DNA of 64,000 bases from positions 4,611,637 to 4,675,636 of the forward strand of contig CM025851.1 of the NCBI GenBank assembly GCA_003952965.2, given 5' to 3'. The notes under the pieces were generated by a model. That model did no database searches, had not been told where the DNA came from, and saw only the letters and a program-made list of their open reading frames with translations. This DNA is from Morella rubra (lineage: Eukaryota; Streptophyta; Magnoliopsida; Fagales; Myricaceae). A program made the position numbers and the translations under genes. Shown here piece by piece: positions 39,601-52,791 of this stretch; position 1 is the stretch's first letter, and each line of letters starts with the position of its first letter.

Positions 39601-42600
39601 CTCCAGTACTTTAAGAACTTGAGATGTGCATCAGATATCAGGTCAGATACAACCTTGATGTGCTCACTCTTAACCAAAATCTGGCGGAAAGTTAAAGCTC
39701 CACCTGAAAGGCAGTGACATATTGATGAAACTGTCCATGTAACCCCAACAGGTGAGAGCCCAACTTGATCTTTTACGCCATCAATTCCTTCAGAAGCCTT
39801 TGAACGGTTGTTGGCTAACAAATCAACAAGAAGCAGAGGGATACCACTTGCGCAAAGCTGTTGAACAGCTAATGGTCCCCCCCACTTGAGTCGAGCTTCC
39901 AACAAGCCAACACATCCATCTCTAAGGCCATGCCAATAAGAGAGAGCACCATTCGAGTGACTGGGATTCACCTCAGTTTCATTAAAAGGAGGAATCTTGA
40001 GATGATCACAAAGTGTTGCAGTACGAGGAATCAAAGGCACTGCAATCTCAGAGACTGAAGATTCGACAGAAGCTCCGGCTTCAAGGGATAGAATGGATGC
40101 AAGAGCCAGCATAGCTGCTGCACTATGAGGTTTAAATGAAGTGGTCATTCTATCATCAGAAGAAAATTGATGTGAAAGCACTGAAAGTCGAGAAAGCTGC
40201 TTTTTTGGAGAGGTTGTAAGCATAAATAGCGCAGAATTTCTTCCAGTTGACTTTAGGCATTGCGCAACTGTTGCAAGGATGAGGCATGAATGAAGAATCA
40301 AGGCAGAAGGATTATTAAATTTGCACTTCAAGTTACTTGTTTCTGCTGTTTGTGGTTCTTTATGAAGAGTTGAAGTGCAGAGAGATAATAAAGAGAATAT
40401 CTCTGAGACAATAGTGCCATCCCCCCCACCACTGACAACTGTTGTTACAGGTAGGGAAGTGGGAAGTCCACATAAAACGCCTGGAACAAGTCCACTACAT
40501 AGACAGCACCTCACCAAGAGCTGAAACAGCAACAAAAGTAATATTAACTCCTGCCCAAATGGAATTTGCTATAACACAAGCCTGATGAAGAAAAAAAAAA
40601 TTGCATTGTGGAAAAGCCTTGATTGGCTGCTTTTTTTGCTTCTTTGAAATGATTAGAGGCCAAATAACTGTTTCATGGGAATGTTACATTGCAGAAGAAA
40701 CACAGAATTTTGGGATGACAGACAAACACCTGAAGGCCTTCAGCGATTGGAGCCTCGAGATGTTGATGAAGGCAATAGTAAATAGAAACTTGTACAGGTT
40801 TTGATGTAACAAATGCTTTTGTCACCGCATCAACAATTCTTGCTGATTCCTTGCCAATCAAAGAGCCTCCATCATGCTCCCTGATGCCAAGTCGACCTAA
40901 CGAATGACTCCGTAAAGCATTTAGTGGAAATAAAACTGGGATTTCTTTCATATAAATGGTTTCCAGTGCATCAATGAGCGACCAAATAGCCCTACATGCT
41001 TCCCAAGCAGCACGCAACATATTTGAAGAACCTGAAATGAGACTCAAGCCTGAATTCGCTAAGCAAAGACACAAATGATCCACCAAGGCAGATGTTTTAG
41101 CATGATCCAATATTCTTTTCTGCATTTCATCAATAGCAGAAACCGTCTCAGGAACTGAAGTCAAACGAGATGCCTTAAAACCCTGAGCAACTTTAGATAA
41201 CATGATGGTAATGCAAGCACTGGACTCATAGAGAACTCTTCCCCATGCATCTTCATTCAGAACAATAACCTATATTGTAAACAAGATGAGAAAGCTGGAA
41301 GCAAGTGGCTAATAGTTGGCAGAGAACATTATGTTACATGAAAAGAATTAGACCTGTGAAAATATCTCAGATAATGCAACCCAGTGCCGGAAATATGAAC
41401 TTCCAACTTCAGTTCCATAGCTATCTAGCAGCATTTTGATGATGATGAAACTCTACAAAAGTAAGAAATCACAATTTCAACTGCTAATGTTAATCACATA
41501 ATAGAGCAAACCTCCTATAGATAAAGCAGTTTTCACTTGAAGTTATTCATCCTCTCCACAAAAACAACTATGTAGACAAAAATGAAACTGGTAATACATT
41601 TGTGGAAAAGAAGCAAACATTTTCCCTGAGATTTTCAGAAAATTTGGGATTTAACAAGCAATGTGGTCTTTTGTCATAAATATTGGATTCTAGAAGCAAA
41701 GGTCTTGATGCTTAGAAAAAGAAACGGGAAAGAAAAGGTCATGATAGATATGATTGAATATCTGCAGTATAATTCATGCCTAAGACAATAGCAAACTAGC
41801 TTTGCCAACACCCAATCATCTCCTCAGAAAATGAGGCTCCAGAACTCTGTGGCAACATAGAGGTATGAAATTTCTGTATATGACAAATCAAAGCAAGAAA
41901 GTTCTACATTAAAATCTAGAGAGATATACCTTTGCGATCAAGTCATTAAATTCAGAGGATTTCACGCTAACAGCCATGGCAGTGAAAACAAGAAGTTCGC
42001 GTATTATTTCATCAGATAGTTCATTGGAATTGATGGCACCAGCTGCAACAAGATTTGAAAGAATTCTGAGAGACTGATTTGAGCTAATAACATCTTGATC
42101 CCTGCATTTTGACAAGCTATCAGGCCATTGCCAATAAATTATTTTGCAAGGATCTAATAATTGAATACAAGAGTCTATAACCAATCAATGAGCCACTTGT
42201 TCCTGAAGCAATGTAATTGAGGTGAGGTACAAAAAGCTATATGATGAAGCAACCCTTAACAAAGAGAATCCCACCATGTGCAGAATTTTGTCATCTTAGG
42301 GAACATAATGCTACTGCATCTTGAAACAGATCAAAAGGATTGTCCCTCCAAGATAATATTTTAAATTTCAGGCTTATCCTTCCTCTTGCTGTTGAGGTCA
42401 CTAAAACATTCCTTTACAAAACAAGTACCTAGTACACAACCTTTTGTGTCTGTGTTATGCCGATACTTGATCCAACAGGCAGTAAGATTTTCAAGCCAGT
42501 TTAAATGCACATTTTAATTGGCTCCTTTTGCACTTTTACCATCTAGCTTCAAATGCACAAATCCTCCAAGGTGCTGTCTACTCTCCTTTTCTCATCAGAG

Positions 42601-45600
42601 GACCTTTAGATGAATATTCCTATCATTTTTCACTGTATTTTGGTTTCCCGTCTTCGATCTGGATAATTGTTTACTTCTTAACACAAAGATTGTTCTCTAC
42701 CTTCCCACAAAATTTCCATACACAAATGTAGAAAGAACATAGTATATTCAACTAAATCAAGCACCTAACTTATATGTCAAAGCCAAATGCAGAAACTTCA
42801 GAAGCAACACACAACAATCAGAGATGACATATTCGATGTCTAATAATGCTCTTAGTTATATTTTTCCAGAAAAAAAGAAAACCACTCACATTTAAAGCAC
42901 TATACAGAAAACATTGTCAAACTCAACATTTGGTGACAACAAATCTGGTTGGATATACAAAAGTAAAATATTCTAGGATGCATGTAATCTAATGTTACCT
43001 GCAAGAATTTTGGGATCCCTTAGACCATTTTTTCAATGGGGTCAGAATATGTGATAATGCTTTGTCATCTTGACCAATTATTTGTGCACCCTTTACGGTG
43101 CGGGAGTTGTTTTCCAATCTGTCCAAGGTTTGGCAACCTGAAGAAACATTGGTAATGAGAAGTTCACCAAACAAGCGTTCTCCCGTAGGAAGTAATGGTT
43201 GGGAATGATCTTCAATTAACACAGATAAAAATGAAACCAAAGTTTGACAAAAAAATATGTGATTAAATCACAATACATTATCCTTACTCGTACACATACA
43301 TTAATGCCAACATCATATATGCATTTCTGTGTCCCTATGATGAAGAAAATGACAATTAATTCTGACAGTTTCATGTAACCGTGGGAAATAATTATTGGGA
43401 CATTTTACTTAGTTTCACAAAGCAGTGTTTGGTATGTATTCATTACATAATTCGATTACACAAAGCAGTGGCCAGAAAGGCAGCTCACAGAACTGAACTG
43501 ATGATAATCAATCGTGTGATGCAATTAAAATGTACTAAAACCCTCCTTCGAAGCCTCTTCACTTTGTACAAGTAAACAACCCGATGTGACAAAAAGGATA
43601 TGAAAGCAGCAAAAACTTAGAAAAGGGAACAGAGATGGTACTAGAAACCAAACCCCCCCCCCCCCCCCCAAAAAAAAAAAAAAACTCTCTTTCTGATGCC
43701 AGGTTTGAATAGCCAAAGTTTCCTTGTTAAGCATTAAAAAGCTGATTTCAGACAATTTAAATCATACCTTACAGCCATAATCCCTAGGTTAAATAGTTAA
43801 TCCCAGACAATTTAAATGACTCCTCCCAGCCATAACCCTAGTATTTATGGAATTTCTTGAAGAAAAACAAGTTGGAAAATGAAAAAAAAAAAAAAACAGA
43901 TATATTGTGTGTCAATATCACATGTGCCTGTAGTATATATTCATGAAGCCTAGATTGGAAAAATAACAAAATAAAGAAATCCAAGACGAAGCACGGCGAA
44001 AGACGGTGTAGATGCCAGTGATATCTCTGTACTTTACATAGGTACAAGTTAATACCAGATGGAGCCTATAAATAGTATTTCTAATAAGCACATAATAGTT
44101 TGGCTACTGAAGAAAGCATGACCATAGAGAAGCACTGAATACAACATGAACAGCTAAACAAATTAAACATGGAGCTAAACTTCCCAGTTGCTTACTGAAA
44201 TTTCAATAACATCATATTACCAAAGTTGGCCTCCGATCAAGAGAGAATTTACATTTTGTATGAGCACGCAATTTTATAACATACAAGTACGGAGAAAATT
44301 GGAATAAAAAAGTATCAGACATTCATGTCCTGCTCCTTCAAGCATAAAACCAAATTCCTGTCCTGAGATCATCATCTAAAAAGTGAATTGTAATTTTTTT
44401 CACCTGACTGTTTAACATCATTAGGACTTGCAAACCCTAAGAACTCTTCACGTGGAGAAACATCGCATGTAGCTGAGTTTGGAGCATCATTCTGAAGGCT
44501 TGGACCATTACTACTCTCAAAAGCAGCAAGAGAGTTGCTTTTACCTATCATGTGGCAATAGTTAACGCCAACAGATACAAAACAAAGAAATCAATATTTC
44601 CAATATAGGGGAGGCCTCACTCTGGGGACTGGAAACCAGCGAAGTCGGTGATGTTTGAATAGTGTTCCCTTCACCCCTCCATGCTGCATCACATCCTCTG
44701 GCTGCAGCACTTGCAGAACGCGTTTCCTGGAAAAGTTTTACTTGATACTAAAAACTTTTGGACAGCCATAACTAAGAACTTCAGATTAAATTTCTAAAAC
44801 TGCTGCAACATAAAATAATAGGAACCAAAATATGTTTTTTCCAGATTATAGTAAGGTTGGCTTTATATTAGGTCTCAAGATTCTAATTGTAAAGGAAATG
44901 TAATATGATAAATCATTACCCTAGCCTCCACTTCGTCTGAAGTTTCTTTAACAAATGGATGTTCAAGAAGAGCAGGCCATGCTAGTCGATTTTGTGGTAC
45001 CTGTTTCATGAATCGGAAGACCATAGAATGAATCATGTTAACACTAGTCATAGAAAGGGTGCTGCATTTCAACCATAAACCAACCTTATTAAGCAAGCCC
45101 TTCAAGAAGTTTTTGAAATTTTGACTCATATCATCAGGATATTTAACTGGATCCTGGAAGGTAGCATTTACTGTTAGTTGGACCGTCATACAAGTTTAAA
45201 CATACAACACCCGTATGATGTTTGAGAAAATGTACCTTAACAATATGACGGATGAGTGCATACACAGAATTTGTGTAAAAGGGAGGTTGGCCCACGAATA
45301 ACTCGTACCTGTTGCATCCATGATAAAGTGGTCTCAATACAAGATGCACATCAAATAAAAAGGAGGGTAGACAAAGGCAAGGATATGGGAGTAATCTATG
45401 GCAATTTTGAAAATAAGACAAATAGGTTATGCTGATTTTTTTATGAAGAAGGTAACATGTTCTTGGACAAACTGCTATAAGTTTTCTCAAACAAATAAGT
45501 TAGCAATGATTGTCTTGCGAAATCCCCTGTACAACATTTCGACGGACTAACTTCCTTCAAAATTTCAATTGAATCAATAACCAAAATTGACGAGAGACTC

Positions 45601-48411
45601 AATTTGGCCGCTTTGCCATGCCATGTATTCACTCAGGCCCAAAAAGACGTGTGATTGAATGTGTTTTCTTTTGGATAATGAACACAAAATGAGGGTGTTC
45701 CGCATACTAATCTCCAGCCCAAGTGCACATTGTAGAACCTAGACTACACAACATTAGATAAGTCGAGACTGCTCACAAGCCATATATCAGACTCATATTT
45801 GAAAAAACTGCATCAGTCAAAATCAAAGTAAAGAAGCATAGAATGGCAGAGCAGTAGATTAACCTAGAACGTTCCTAAACTCAGTTAGAATTCAGATGAA
45901 AAGAATTGCTCTTGCAATATGGTTGCAAAATCTAACTGAATTGATCATAGACAATTCCAAGTGGTTGTAAGGTTCTAAGGCATAATCAGGGAAAGTTCAC
46001 ATACAATATGACTCCAAGGGACCATAAATCAGCCGTGTGGTTGTAAGGTTGTTCCCGTACCAATTCCGGAGCCATATACAGTGGAGTGCCTGAGTAACAC
46101 AGATAAAAGTTCTACTGAATGGGAAGAAATAGCATAATACCTCAAGGACGTTGCAAGCCTGAGCAACAACAGTGATCAAAATGAAAAGGGAATCAGAATC
46201 TCTACAAAAAGGTTGGACAAACCTTTTATGGATCGTAAAACAACAGTATTTGTGGACATTGCGCGAGCAAACCCAAAATCACAAAGCTGTGGTAAACAAC
46301 AGGATCTTATGTTATGAACAACTACAAGTAATACAAGAAATGTAAATTGATAGAGCAGGACACCATATGGCATTTGAAATAGCAACTATACAACTGTAAG
46401 AAATGCAATTAGCTGCCTACAAAAAAAATATAATAACCTCGAAAAATCTAGAGCTCAAGCCATCAGCACTTATCTTAGTGAAAGAAAGTCAATCTATACT
46501 AATCTAAAACAAATGCAATATGACATTAAAATAGGTATAGCAATATCCCACCCGTTCCATTGGGGAAAAACCAACATAGAAGTACACAGGTAATCAGTCC
46601 TTTTGTTTTATAGGCAAGTTAAACATGCAACTTATGGGTTTTGATTTCATTGATATATCAAAAATAAATACAGTTTAGACAGGACTATCAATAATATCAA
46701 GCAAAAGCGAGATAACAGCAATGTAATGGGGTCAAAAACAAAGAAGAAACTACCAGAGTCTCCATCAGTTGTTAGTTGAGTCATAAACTAATGAAGATAG
46801 CCAAAACTAACTACATACAGGCCCAATGGTATTTTATTCGTGATCAAAATAATAAGTTTCTGAAATTCAAAATGTAGACCCAATGCAAAATTTTAAACAG
46901 TGTTCAAACATTCTGGCCATTCAGTTAACAAGTTAAATAAATAGATGCACTTAAGCAAGCATTCATTTTATCCATCAGCTCAACCTTAACCACAGAGCCA
47001 GGACTGATGAGAATGTTTTGCGGCTTCATATCACGATGGATTATACGGTTTGAATGCAAGTAGTGCAATGCTCTCACCTGCAAATTTACCAAAAGAAAAG
47101 CCCAATATTAAACATAACAGTTAAATCACAACACTGAAAAGCAAACAATTGGTCCAGTCAGATGAAATAACAATGCTGTCAAAGTATCAAAATACCAATT
47201 GCTTTGCAATTGCTTGAACTTGTTCTTCTGGAAGGCACTTATCATCCTCGAGAATCTCAAACAGTTCACCCTGCAAAAAACGTCATCAATAGTTCCTGAA
47301 TATGAACATCTTCCATAATACCATACAACAGTTGTATACACATGTGGAATAAATTAAGGTGTTATTCACGTCAAGAAAGATTTATTTACTTGTGCAAACT
47401 CTGTGACGACACAAAACTCTTGTGCAACTTCGAATGAGTCGAGCATTCCAATGATATTTTCATGCTTCAACTTTCTTAGAATCTGCCAAGTCAATGGAGA
47501 TCAAACAATTAATCAGCTGAAAATGAATTGTGGAATGAACAAAGTGAAAGGGAATAATATCCATCTCAAATCTATAAACATTCATGAACTTCAATGTGAT
47601 GTGACTCTTTGATAAATACTGGATTACCACAAAGTTATCTGTGGAAAGCCAGTACATGGCATGTGGCCTCCACCATTCATGTTCCTTTGTTATACATTCA
47701 AGTATCTACACTCCGAGGAAAACCAGAAAATAAAAGAAACTAGAATAATTTGAGAAACAAGGGCTATAGTCTAAACAAAGTGTATCGTTTATATTTCCAA
47801 CTACAATCCCAAAAAGTGGAGCTAGATTTCAGTTCACCCAACTCCAGTGCAATCAGCAAAAGGCTAAGACAACAGAAACTTAAAATTTAAACAAGGGTGC
47901 AGCATCCTGCTTTCAGATCAGCATGTTCAATAAGCTTCGGAATAGGTTAGCTTGAAAAACCCAGGTAAGAAAGTGTAAGCATATAAGAGAAATCAGAGCA
48001 AACGAAATATTTGGACTTTACTCTTAAACCGAAAACAACAAAGTTCAGAACTCAAGCGAAGAGAAGGTTAACAGCAAGCTAGATCATCCCAACTTAAATA
48101 ACTAGATTCACGGAAAGATAAGCCCTTCTCTACATAAATAATCTCCGAATAAATGTCTCCATTACCTCGATTTCTTGTCTTAAATTATGAATGTCCTTTT
48201 CACTTTTTCCTTGCTTCATAATGAACTTCATTGCGACAGTCTGACACCATAACAATGATTACTTAAGACGAGCAAAATCTCAGCGATGGTAATCACGATG
48301 CTATCGATGGAATCGGAATACCTGTCCTGTGTGCTTCCGCCTACCCTTGTATACTTTCCCAAATGAACCTTCCCCGACAAGCTCGATCACGTGGTAGTTT
48401 TCCAGGCCCAT
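36657..48411 (-). CDS. TIO: serine/threonine kinase TIO (TWO-IN-ONE, FUSED homologue), 22 exons
   Basis: Plant FUSED-type kinase. In Arabidopsis TIO acts at the phragmoplast with kinesin-12 and is needed for cell-plate expansion, notably in male gametophyte cytokinesis. The 22 exons (first 48322-48411, second 48166-48240; large exons 40730-41269 and 39363-40520; last 36657-36902) sum to 4047 nt, or 1348 aa, close to Arabidopsis TIO. The N-terminal kinase domain (about 6-256) starts [18 protein letters not shown]; it has the glycine loop at 13-20, Lys35 in [13 protein letters not shown] at 125-132, DFG at 145-147 and APE in [20 protein letters not shown]. It looks fully active. A Ser-rich linker follows, then a long helical region ending in armadillo-like repeats ([35 protein letters not shown]). 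The last residues are [13 protein letters not shown]. It converges with the RLCK gene; its upstream side is a nest of MITE-like elements. Confidence 0.95.
43653..43683. repeat. poly-C/poly-A run in a TIO intron
   Basis: Seventeen C followed by about 14 A in the intron between exons 44404-44544 and 42999-43137. Confidence 0.85.
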
Positions 48412-49071
48412 CGTTCAAATCTACAGGAGCTTAGAAGTGTGAGACAAGAGAAACAACCATCTAACAAGATCCAAAGGTAATCAATTAATTTTACTAAAAC
48501 TCAAAAAAAGAAAATCCGCAATTCCGTGTTTATAGAAAATGCTAAACTCCAAAAAAAAAAAAAAATCCGTAATGCAGTCTTCATAGAAAATGCTAAAGAG
48601 AATAATTAGGCAATCCATTAATTGCACTAAAAAGAGTGTTGCTCTATTATCCAATTGTTACCAAACGTGATATACCACCCGATGGAGAAGGAAACGACGG
48701 GCAAGGAAGCAGAATTACCTGATCCAAAGCTTAGGTTTCCGAGAGCCGAAGCAGTTTGTAGGAGGATAAGTCTGAGCTCTCCCGCTATCTGTTTGGCGAG
48801 GGAGAAAAAACTTTGTCGAAAATGGGATATTAGAAAGTAGGGAGTAGTTTGAGGGAGATTTGAAAAATGAAGTGATCGTTGTAATTTGTATGACTCAATA
48901 CGATTTTTTCCCGCCCATTCTATTTCAAGCTGCAAGTGAAACCGGGTGGGATTTTAGCCTGCCTTTTAGTGCAGCGACGGGCAGGATCTTTGACCGTCGG
49001 TTCGTTTGTTTATATATTATTAAATCTGTTTTTTTTTTTAACAAAATAATCCCCCCTTTGATATTAAAACA

Positions 49072-49271
49072 GTAAGGTTGTTTTTTAGTGTTAAAATTTT
49101 AAGGTATTGAAATTGGTGAAAAAAAAGTAAAGAGAGAGATAATTTGAATGAATTTTTTATATTTAGTATAGTAAAAAATAATGATTTGATGAAAAGAAAA
49201 AGATTATATTATAATTATTTTATTGTGTTAAAATTTTGAAAGGCTTAAAATTTTAATAAACAAACACACCC
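49072..49271. mobile_element. possible MITE-like element, diverged family B
   Basis: The left end has GTTGTTTTTTAGTGTTAAAATTTTAA and the right end has TTAAAATTTTAATAAACAAACAC, which are roughly complementary inverted repeats. It shares the ACAAACAC terminus with family B but differs inside. Confidence 0.4.
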
Positions 49272-49417
49272 TAACTCTGATAATACTATTGATATGGCTA
49301 AATTTAGAGTTAGTTTCTACATAGCTTAAATAATTGTGAAACGATGTGGTATTAATATGCAATATATCGTATTACGTCACTGTATTGTTTAACAGTTTAA
49401 CCTTAAGATCCAATAAA

Positions 49418-49597
49418 GGGGTGTTTGTTTGCCAAAATTTTAGGGAATATTCTCGAAATTTTGGGAATCTTTACTTTATTGAGATTTATTGGAGTTTGTG
49501 AAAAGTGAGTATGTATGTGTAAAAGTTAAAAAATTTGGAATGTGTTTGTTTTGTTGAAAATTTGATGCCCCAAAATATTGGGGAAACAAACACCCCC
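49418..49597. mobile_element. MITE-like element, family B, inverted copy
   Basis: About 180 bp starting GGGGTGTTTGTTTGCCAAAA and ending GGAAACAAACACCCCC, which are inverted repeats. The inner TTGAGATTTATTGGAGTTTGTGAAAA is the reverse complement of the corresponding stretch in the copies at 13547 and 51183. Confidence 0.75.
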
Positions 49598-49647
49598 TAA
49601 GTATCATCTTTATTAATTATACATTCTACAAAATAAAGTTTATTAGC

Positions 49648-49871
49648 GGGCATGTTTATTTTTGTGAATTTTTTAGAATTTGAATCCAACTCTCTAAAAT
49701 TACAATCCCAACATTATTTTTACATAAATACCAATGCAACTCAATACTATCTTTTCTACAAACATTAATACAACTAAACAACTTCTACACAAATACCAAA
49801 AAAACTCTAATATCACTTAAATATTCACGATCATATTTTAAATTCTTAAAATTTTACCAAATAACATGTCC
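49648..49871. mobile_element. MITE-like element, family A, diverged inverted copy
   Basis: Begins GGGCATGTTTATTTTTGTGAA and ends AAATAACATGTCC. The interior has CACTTAAATATTCAC and CAACTTCTACACAAATACC, which match the reverse complement of the copies at 6013 and 50689. Its length (about 224 bp) is the same as theirs. Confidence 0.65.
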
Positions 49872-50688
49872 TGTATCTTTTCTACCTGCAAACAAACAAC
49901 CTAGCACCTTGCACTTATGCATCTGGTCCTGTACCAGTCTTCCAAATTCACACCTAAACAAAAAATTTTGGAAAAATATACTTTTTATGTGTAAAATTAA
50001 AATGCCCTCTTAAATTCTAATTTGTCTAGTTACATCCCACAAAATGCTAAAAAAAAAAATATATATATATATTTTATGAACATTAAACCAAACCCAAATA
50101 CCTCTCCAAAATATAATTTTATATTATTCTTTATTTTTTTATATCTATTTTTTTTATATATATATTTAAAGGACATTTCGATCTGTCCGGCCAAATCCTA
50201 TAGAGCGGAGACTATTATAATGTTCTCCAAAAAAAGTTTACAATTAAAAAACATATAGGTATTCAGTAATCAGTATATACAATATTGTACCTGAATTCAT
50301 AGTGTTTGCATAGTTTTGTTGGTCCATTTACACAATAAAGATGGATATATATTCTAAAAAAATATGCTAGAGCTAGGGGAACTGAATGAGAAGCTATTGC
50401 TATATTATTGGTTATCTAATTATTACCATAAACAAGTTATATTATTTTCCCTTTCTATTCAATTATTAAACAAATTTAAAAATTATTGGATTGGGCCAAA
50501 TTGCATGAAATAGAGATGTAGAGAACAAACAAAGTATTGGATTATTTTACATCGTTTTTCGCTAGAAACTTACTTATGTACACAAAATACCACCCCGCCG
50601 CCCGTCTTATATACAAAGCAAAAGAGATCTCCAACTAGGCCAACCATGCCTACTGACGCACAACGTAACACCGGGTACAAGTTATTTA

Positions 50689-50912
50689 GGGCACGTTCGT
50701 TTTCATATTTTTTTTTAGGATTATGATGGTTTTGTGAATATTTAAGTGGTGTTAAAGTTGTATAAAAATACGTATAGAAGTTGTTGAAAGGAATTGGTGT
50801 GTAGAAAAAGTAATAAAATATTGTATAAAAATACGTGTATGTTATGATATTTGGATTATAAAAATAAAAGTAGAATTCAAATCCTACAAAAATGATAAAA
50901 ACGAACATGCCC
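50689..50912. mobile_element. MITE-like element, family A, copy 2
   Basis: A 224-bp copy of the element at 6013-6237, in the same orientation and similar along its whole length. It starts GGGCACGTTCGTTTTCAT and ends AAAACGAACATGCCC. Most differences are G-to-A or C-to-T changes relative to copy 1, the pattern expected from decay of methylated cytosines. The terminal repeats are slightly imperfect. Confidence 0.85.
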
Positions 50913-51182
50913 ATGGTCTAACATTCACAGCAGTAAAAAAGACCCAAAAGGATGCACCTCAACTAGCATGCACCCTTGTGCAACACCTGAGGGAGGGAAC
51001 TCGAGTTCAAGAGTCTTGTTATTATGCTAAGTACTATTTGTACTGAACATGCTAAGCGACGGCTGAGATTAAAAACTTTAAAATTCAAAAGCTCACGTCA
51101 ATAAAAATGTTTTGAATATTTTAAATAATATGTTTAATTATAACAGTCAGATCTTTAATTTTTAATCTCAGCCGTTATTTAT

Positions 51183-51352
51183 GGAGCGTTTGTTTGCTCA
51201 ATTTTTTGGAGACCTAAAATTTCCACCACACCAAACAAATTTTACAAATCCCAATAAACTTTACACTTTTTACAAACCCTAATAAATTTCAATATTCAAA
51301 AGATTCTTAAAATTTTAAGAATATTTTCTAAAATTTTGATAAACAAACGCTG
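51183..51352. mobile_element. MITE-like element, family B, copy 2
   Basis: About 170 bp, starting GGAGCGTTTGTTTGCTCAAT and ending GATAAACAAACGCTGC. It is similar to the element at 13547-13739 in the same order (ACCACACCAAACAAATTT, CAATAAACTT, TTAAGAATATTTTCTAAAAT). It lies 32 bp downstream of the stop codon of the adjacent minus-strand gene. Confidence 0.75.
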
Positions 51353-51383
51353 CGCATGCTCAGTGCAGTGAGAACTCTAGAGT

Positions 51384-52791
51384 TCAGTCCCAGGTGCCTT
51401 CCAAAAGGGGCCTAGTAGAAGCACTGTCCCCAAAAGTCTTGACCAAATCAGAGCAAGATGGATCAGAACATTCCGCTTCTGGCTCGAGCTCCAAACCCAA
51501 CTCTTCCTCTATGTTATCCGAAGCTGATATGAGCAAGAACTCGCATCCATCGTAGTTCAGGAAGTCGGGCGGATCAGCTGGGCAGAACCGCCGTTGTCCT
51601 AAACGCGCTTGCAGGTGCGCTGGAAAAGTGGCCTTGCGCTTGTTTTGAACCCCTCTGGACTGGGAGCCGTCATGCTGCTCTGGGTTCTTTATTTGTATCA
51701 CAAATGAGCCTTCGCGTTCAATGTTAAATGACTCCTGGGACTCATTCTCCTCCTGTGGGAATTCAAGCTTGTAGACCAAATGCGTGTGGGTTCTTCTCCC
51801 TGCCTTGTGCCTCACGATGCGGTAAATACCTTCTCCCAGTGCTCTTGCAGAAGGCCTGTGGCGGCGTCCCCTGGTTGAAGTATCATATTCCTCTGCATCG
51901 TAATGGCAATGCCTTTGCATTAATAACATTGCAGGTATAAACAAAATCAAAAGAAAGTGATTGCCGATAAGGATACCTTCTTTAAGAGCATTCTTCACAT
52001 CGTCTATATTAGTGGTAACCATTTCGACAAAACCCCAGTAAGGTTCCCCTTTCTTGCTCGGATCTGGAAGTCTTTTCTTGCCAATCACCATGAACCGAAA
52101 CAGGGGTTGCTTCTCAATGTTCACTTCCTACAGCAAAGAAGATAAAACAGAATGGAGCAAAATCTAGCCATATTTGTTGCACGGGAACTCCTGCAAGTGC
52201 TTCTCTAGCAGAGAGAGAGGTAAGACTTCAATGAAGGTACATGCACAGACATCGCATCTGCCATGCCGAAGGATCACTGACAAAAAAAGAACTTCCTCAC
52301 CTGGCTGCCATGTCCGCCTTCAGTTCCACTCGTGCCAGAGCCACTTTCGCCCGTTCTTGACCCCTTCTTTTTACCTTCCTTGCCTGAATCAGGGTCTTGC
52401 TTCTCTTCCACGGGCCTCTCACCGGACTCTGGCCACATAATTATGTATAGACGTTGCACATCGTCTGCGCTATGAACTTCTTCTTTGTCTACTTTCGGCC
52501 TGTAGAAGAAAAATATTTCCCCTCTTTCCTACAATTCGCCAAACCCAAAAAATTCGGTCAGCGTAATTGCAAACCAACTTCAAAAACTTGATGTAACTGA
52601 AATAAGAGTTCATTGTTCACTTTGAAAACTCTGCTTCCCTGCCCGTAAACGGTAAGCGCGAAAAATAAATGCTATTTTGATCACAACTGAAGAAGGTGAC
52701 AGACAAGATTAACTTATAAAGAGACAATTTAGTAGACCTGAATTTCAACTTGGGGTTCAGGTTTGGTATTGACCTCCTGCCCTTGTCCCAT
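51384..52791 (-). CDS. conserved plant protein of unknown function
   Basis: Exons 52738-52791, 52301-52528, 51977-52127 and 51384-51892 sum to 942 nt, or 313 aa. The start MGQGQEVNTKPEPQ is the first ATG in frame with the spliced product. The N-terminal part is charged, with LYIIMWPESGERPVEEK, then a Gly/Ser/Lys-rich low-complexity linker (about 65-94). The central block is compact and looks like a folded domain: QPLFRFMVIGKKRLPDPSKK, GEPYWGFVEMVTTNIDDV, then RALGEGIYRIVRHKAGRRTH and HLVYKLEFPQEEN. The C-terminal part has RLGQRRFCPADPPDFLNY and an acidic tail (EEELGLELEPEAEC). No signal peptide or membrane segment is visible. I recognise the protein as plant-like but know no function for it. 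Its start is 532 bp from the divergent mTERF gene. Confidence 0.8.

Larger units (their letters stand above)
48412..51383. other. intergenic region dense in MITE-like elements
   Basis: Three kilobases between the TIO start and the 3' end of the next minus-strand gene. The first ~500 bp should hold the TIO 5' UTR and promoter. The rest is AT-rich and largely made of short inverted-repeat elements (listed separately at 49072, 49418, 49648, 50689 and 51183) with an (AT)n-rich stretch near 50050-50180. Confidence 0.65.

Noticed and set aside
39376..39717. Plus-strand frame opposite the largest TIO exon
   Set aside because: Antisense shadow of a conserved exon.
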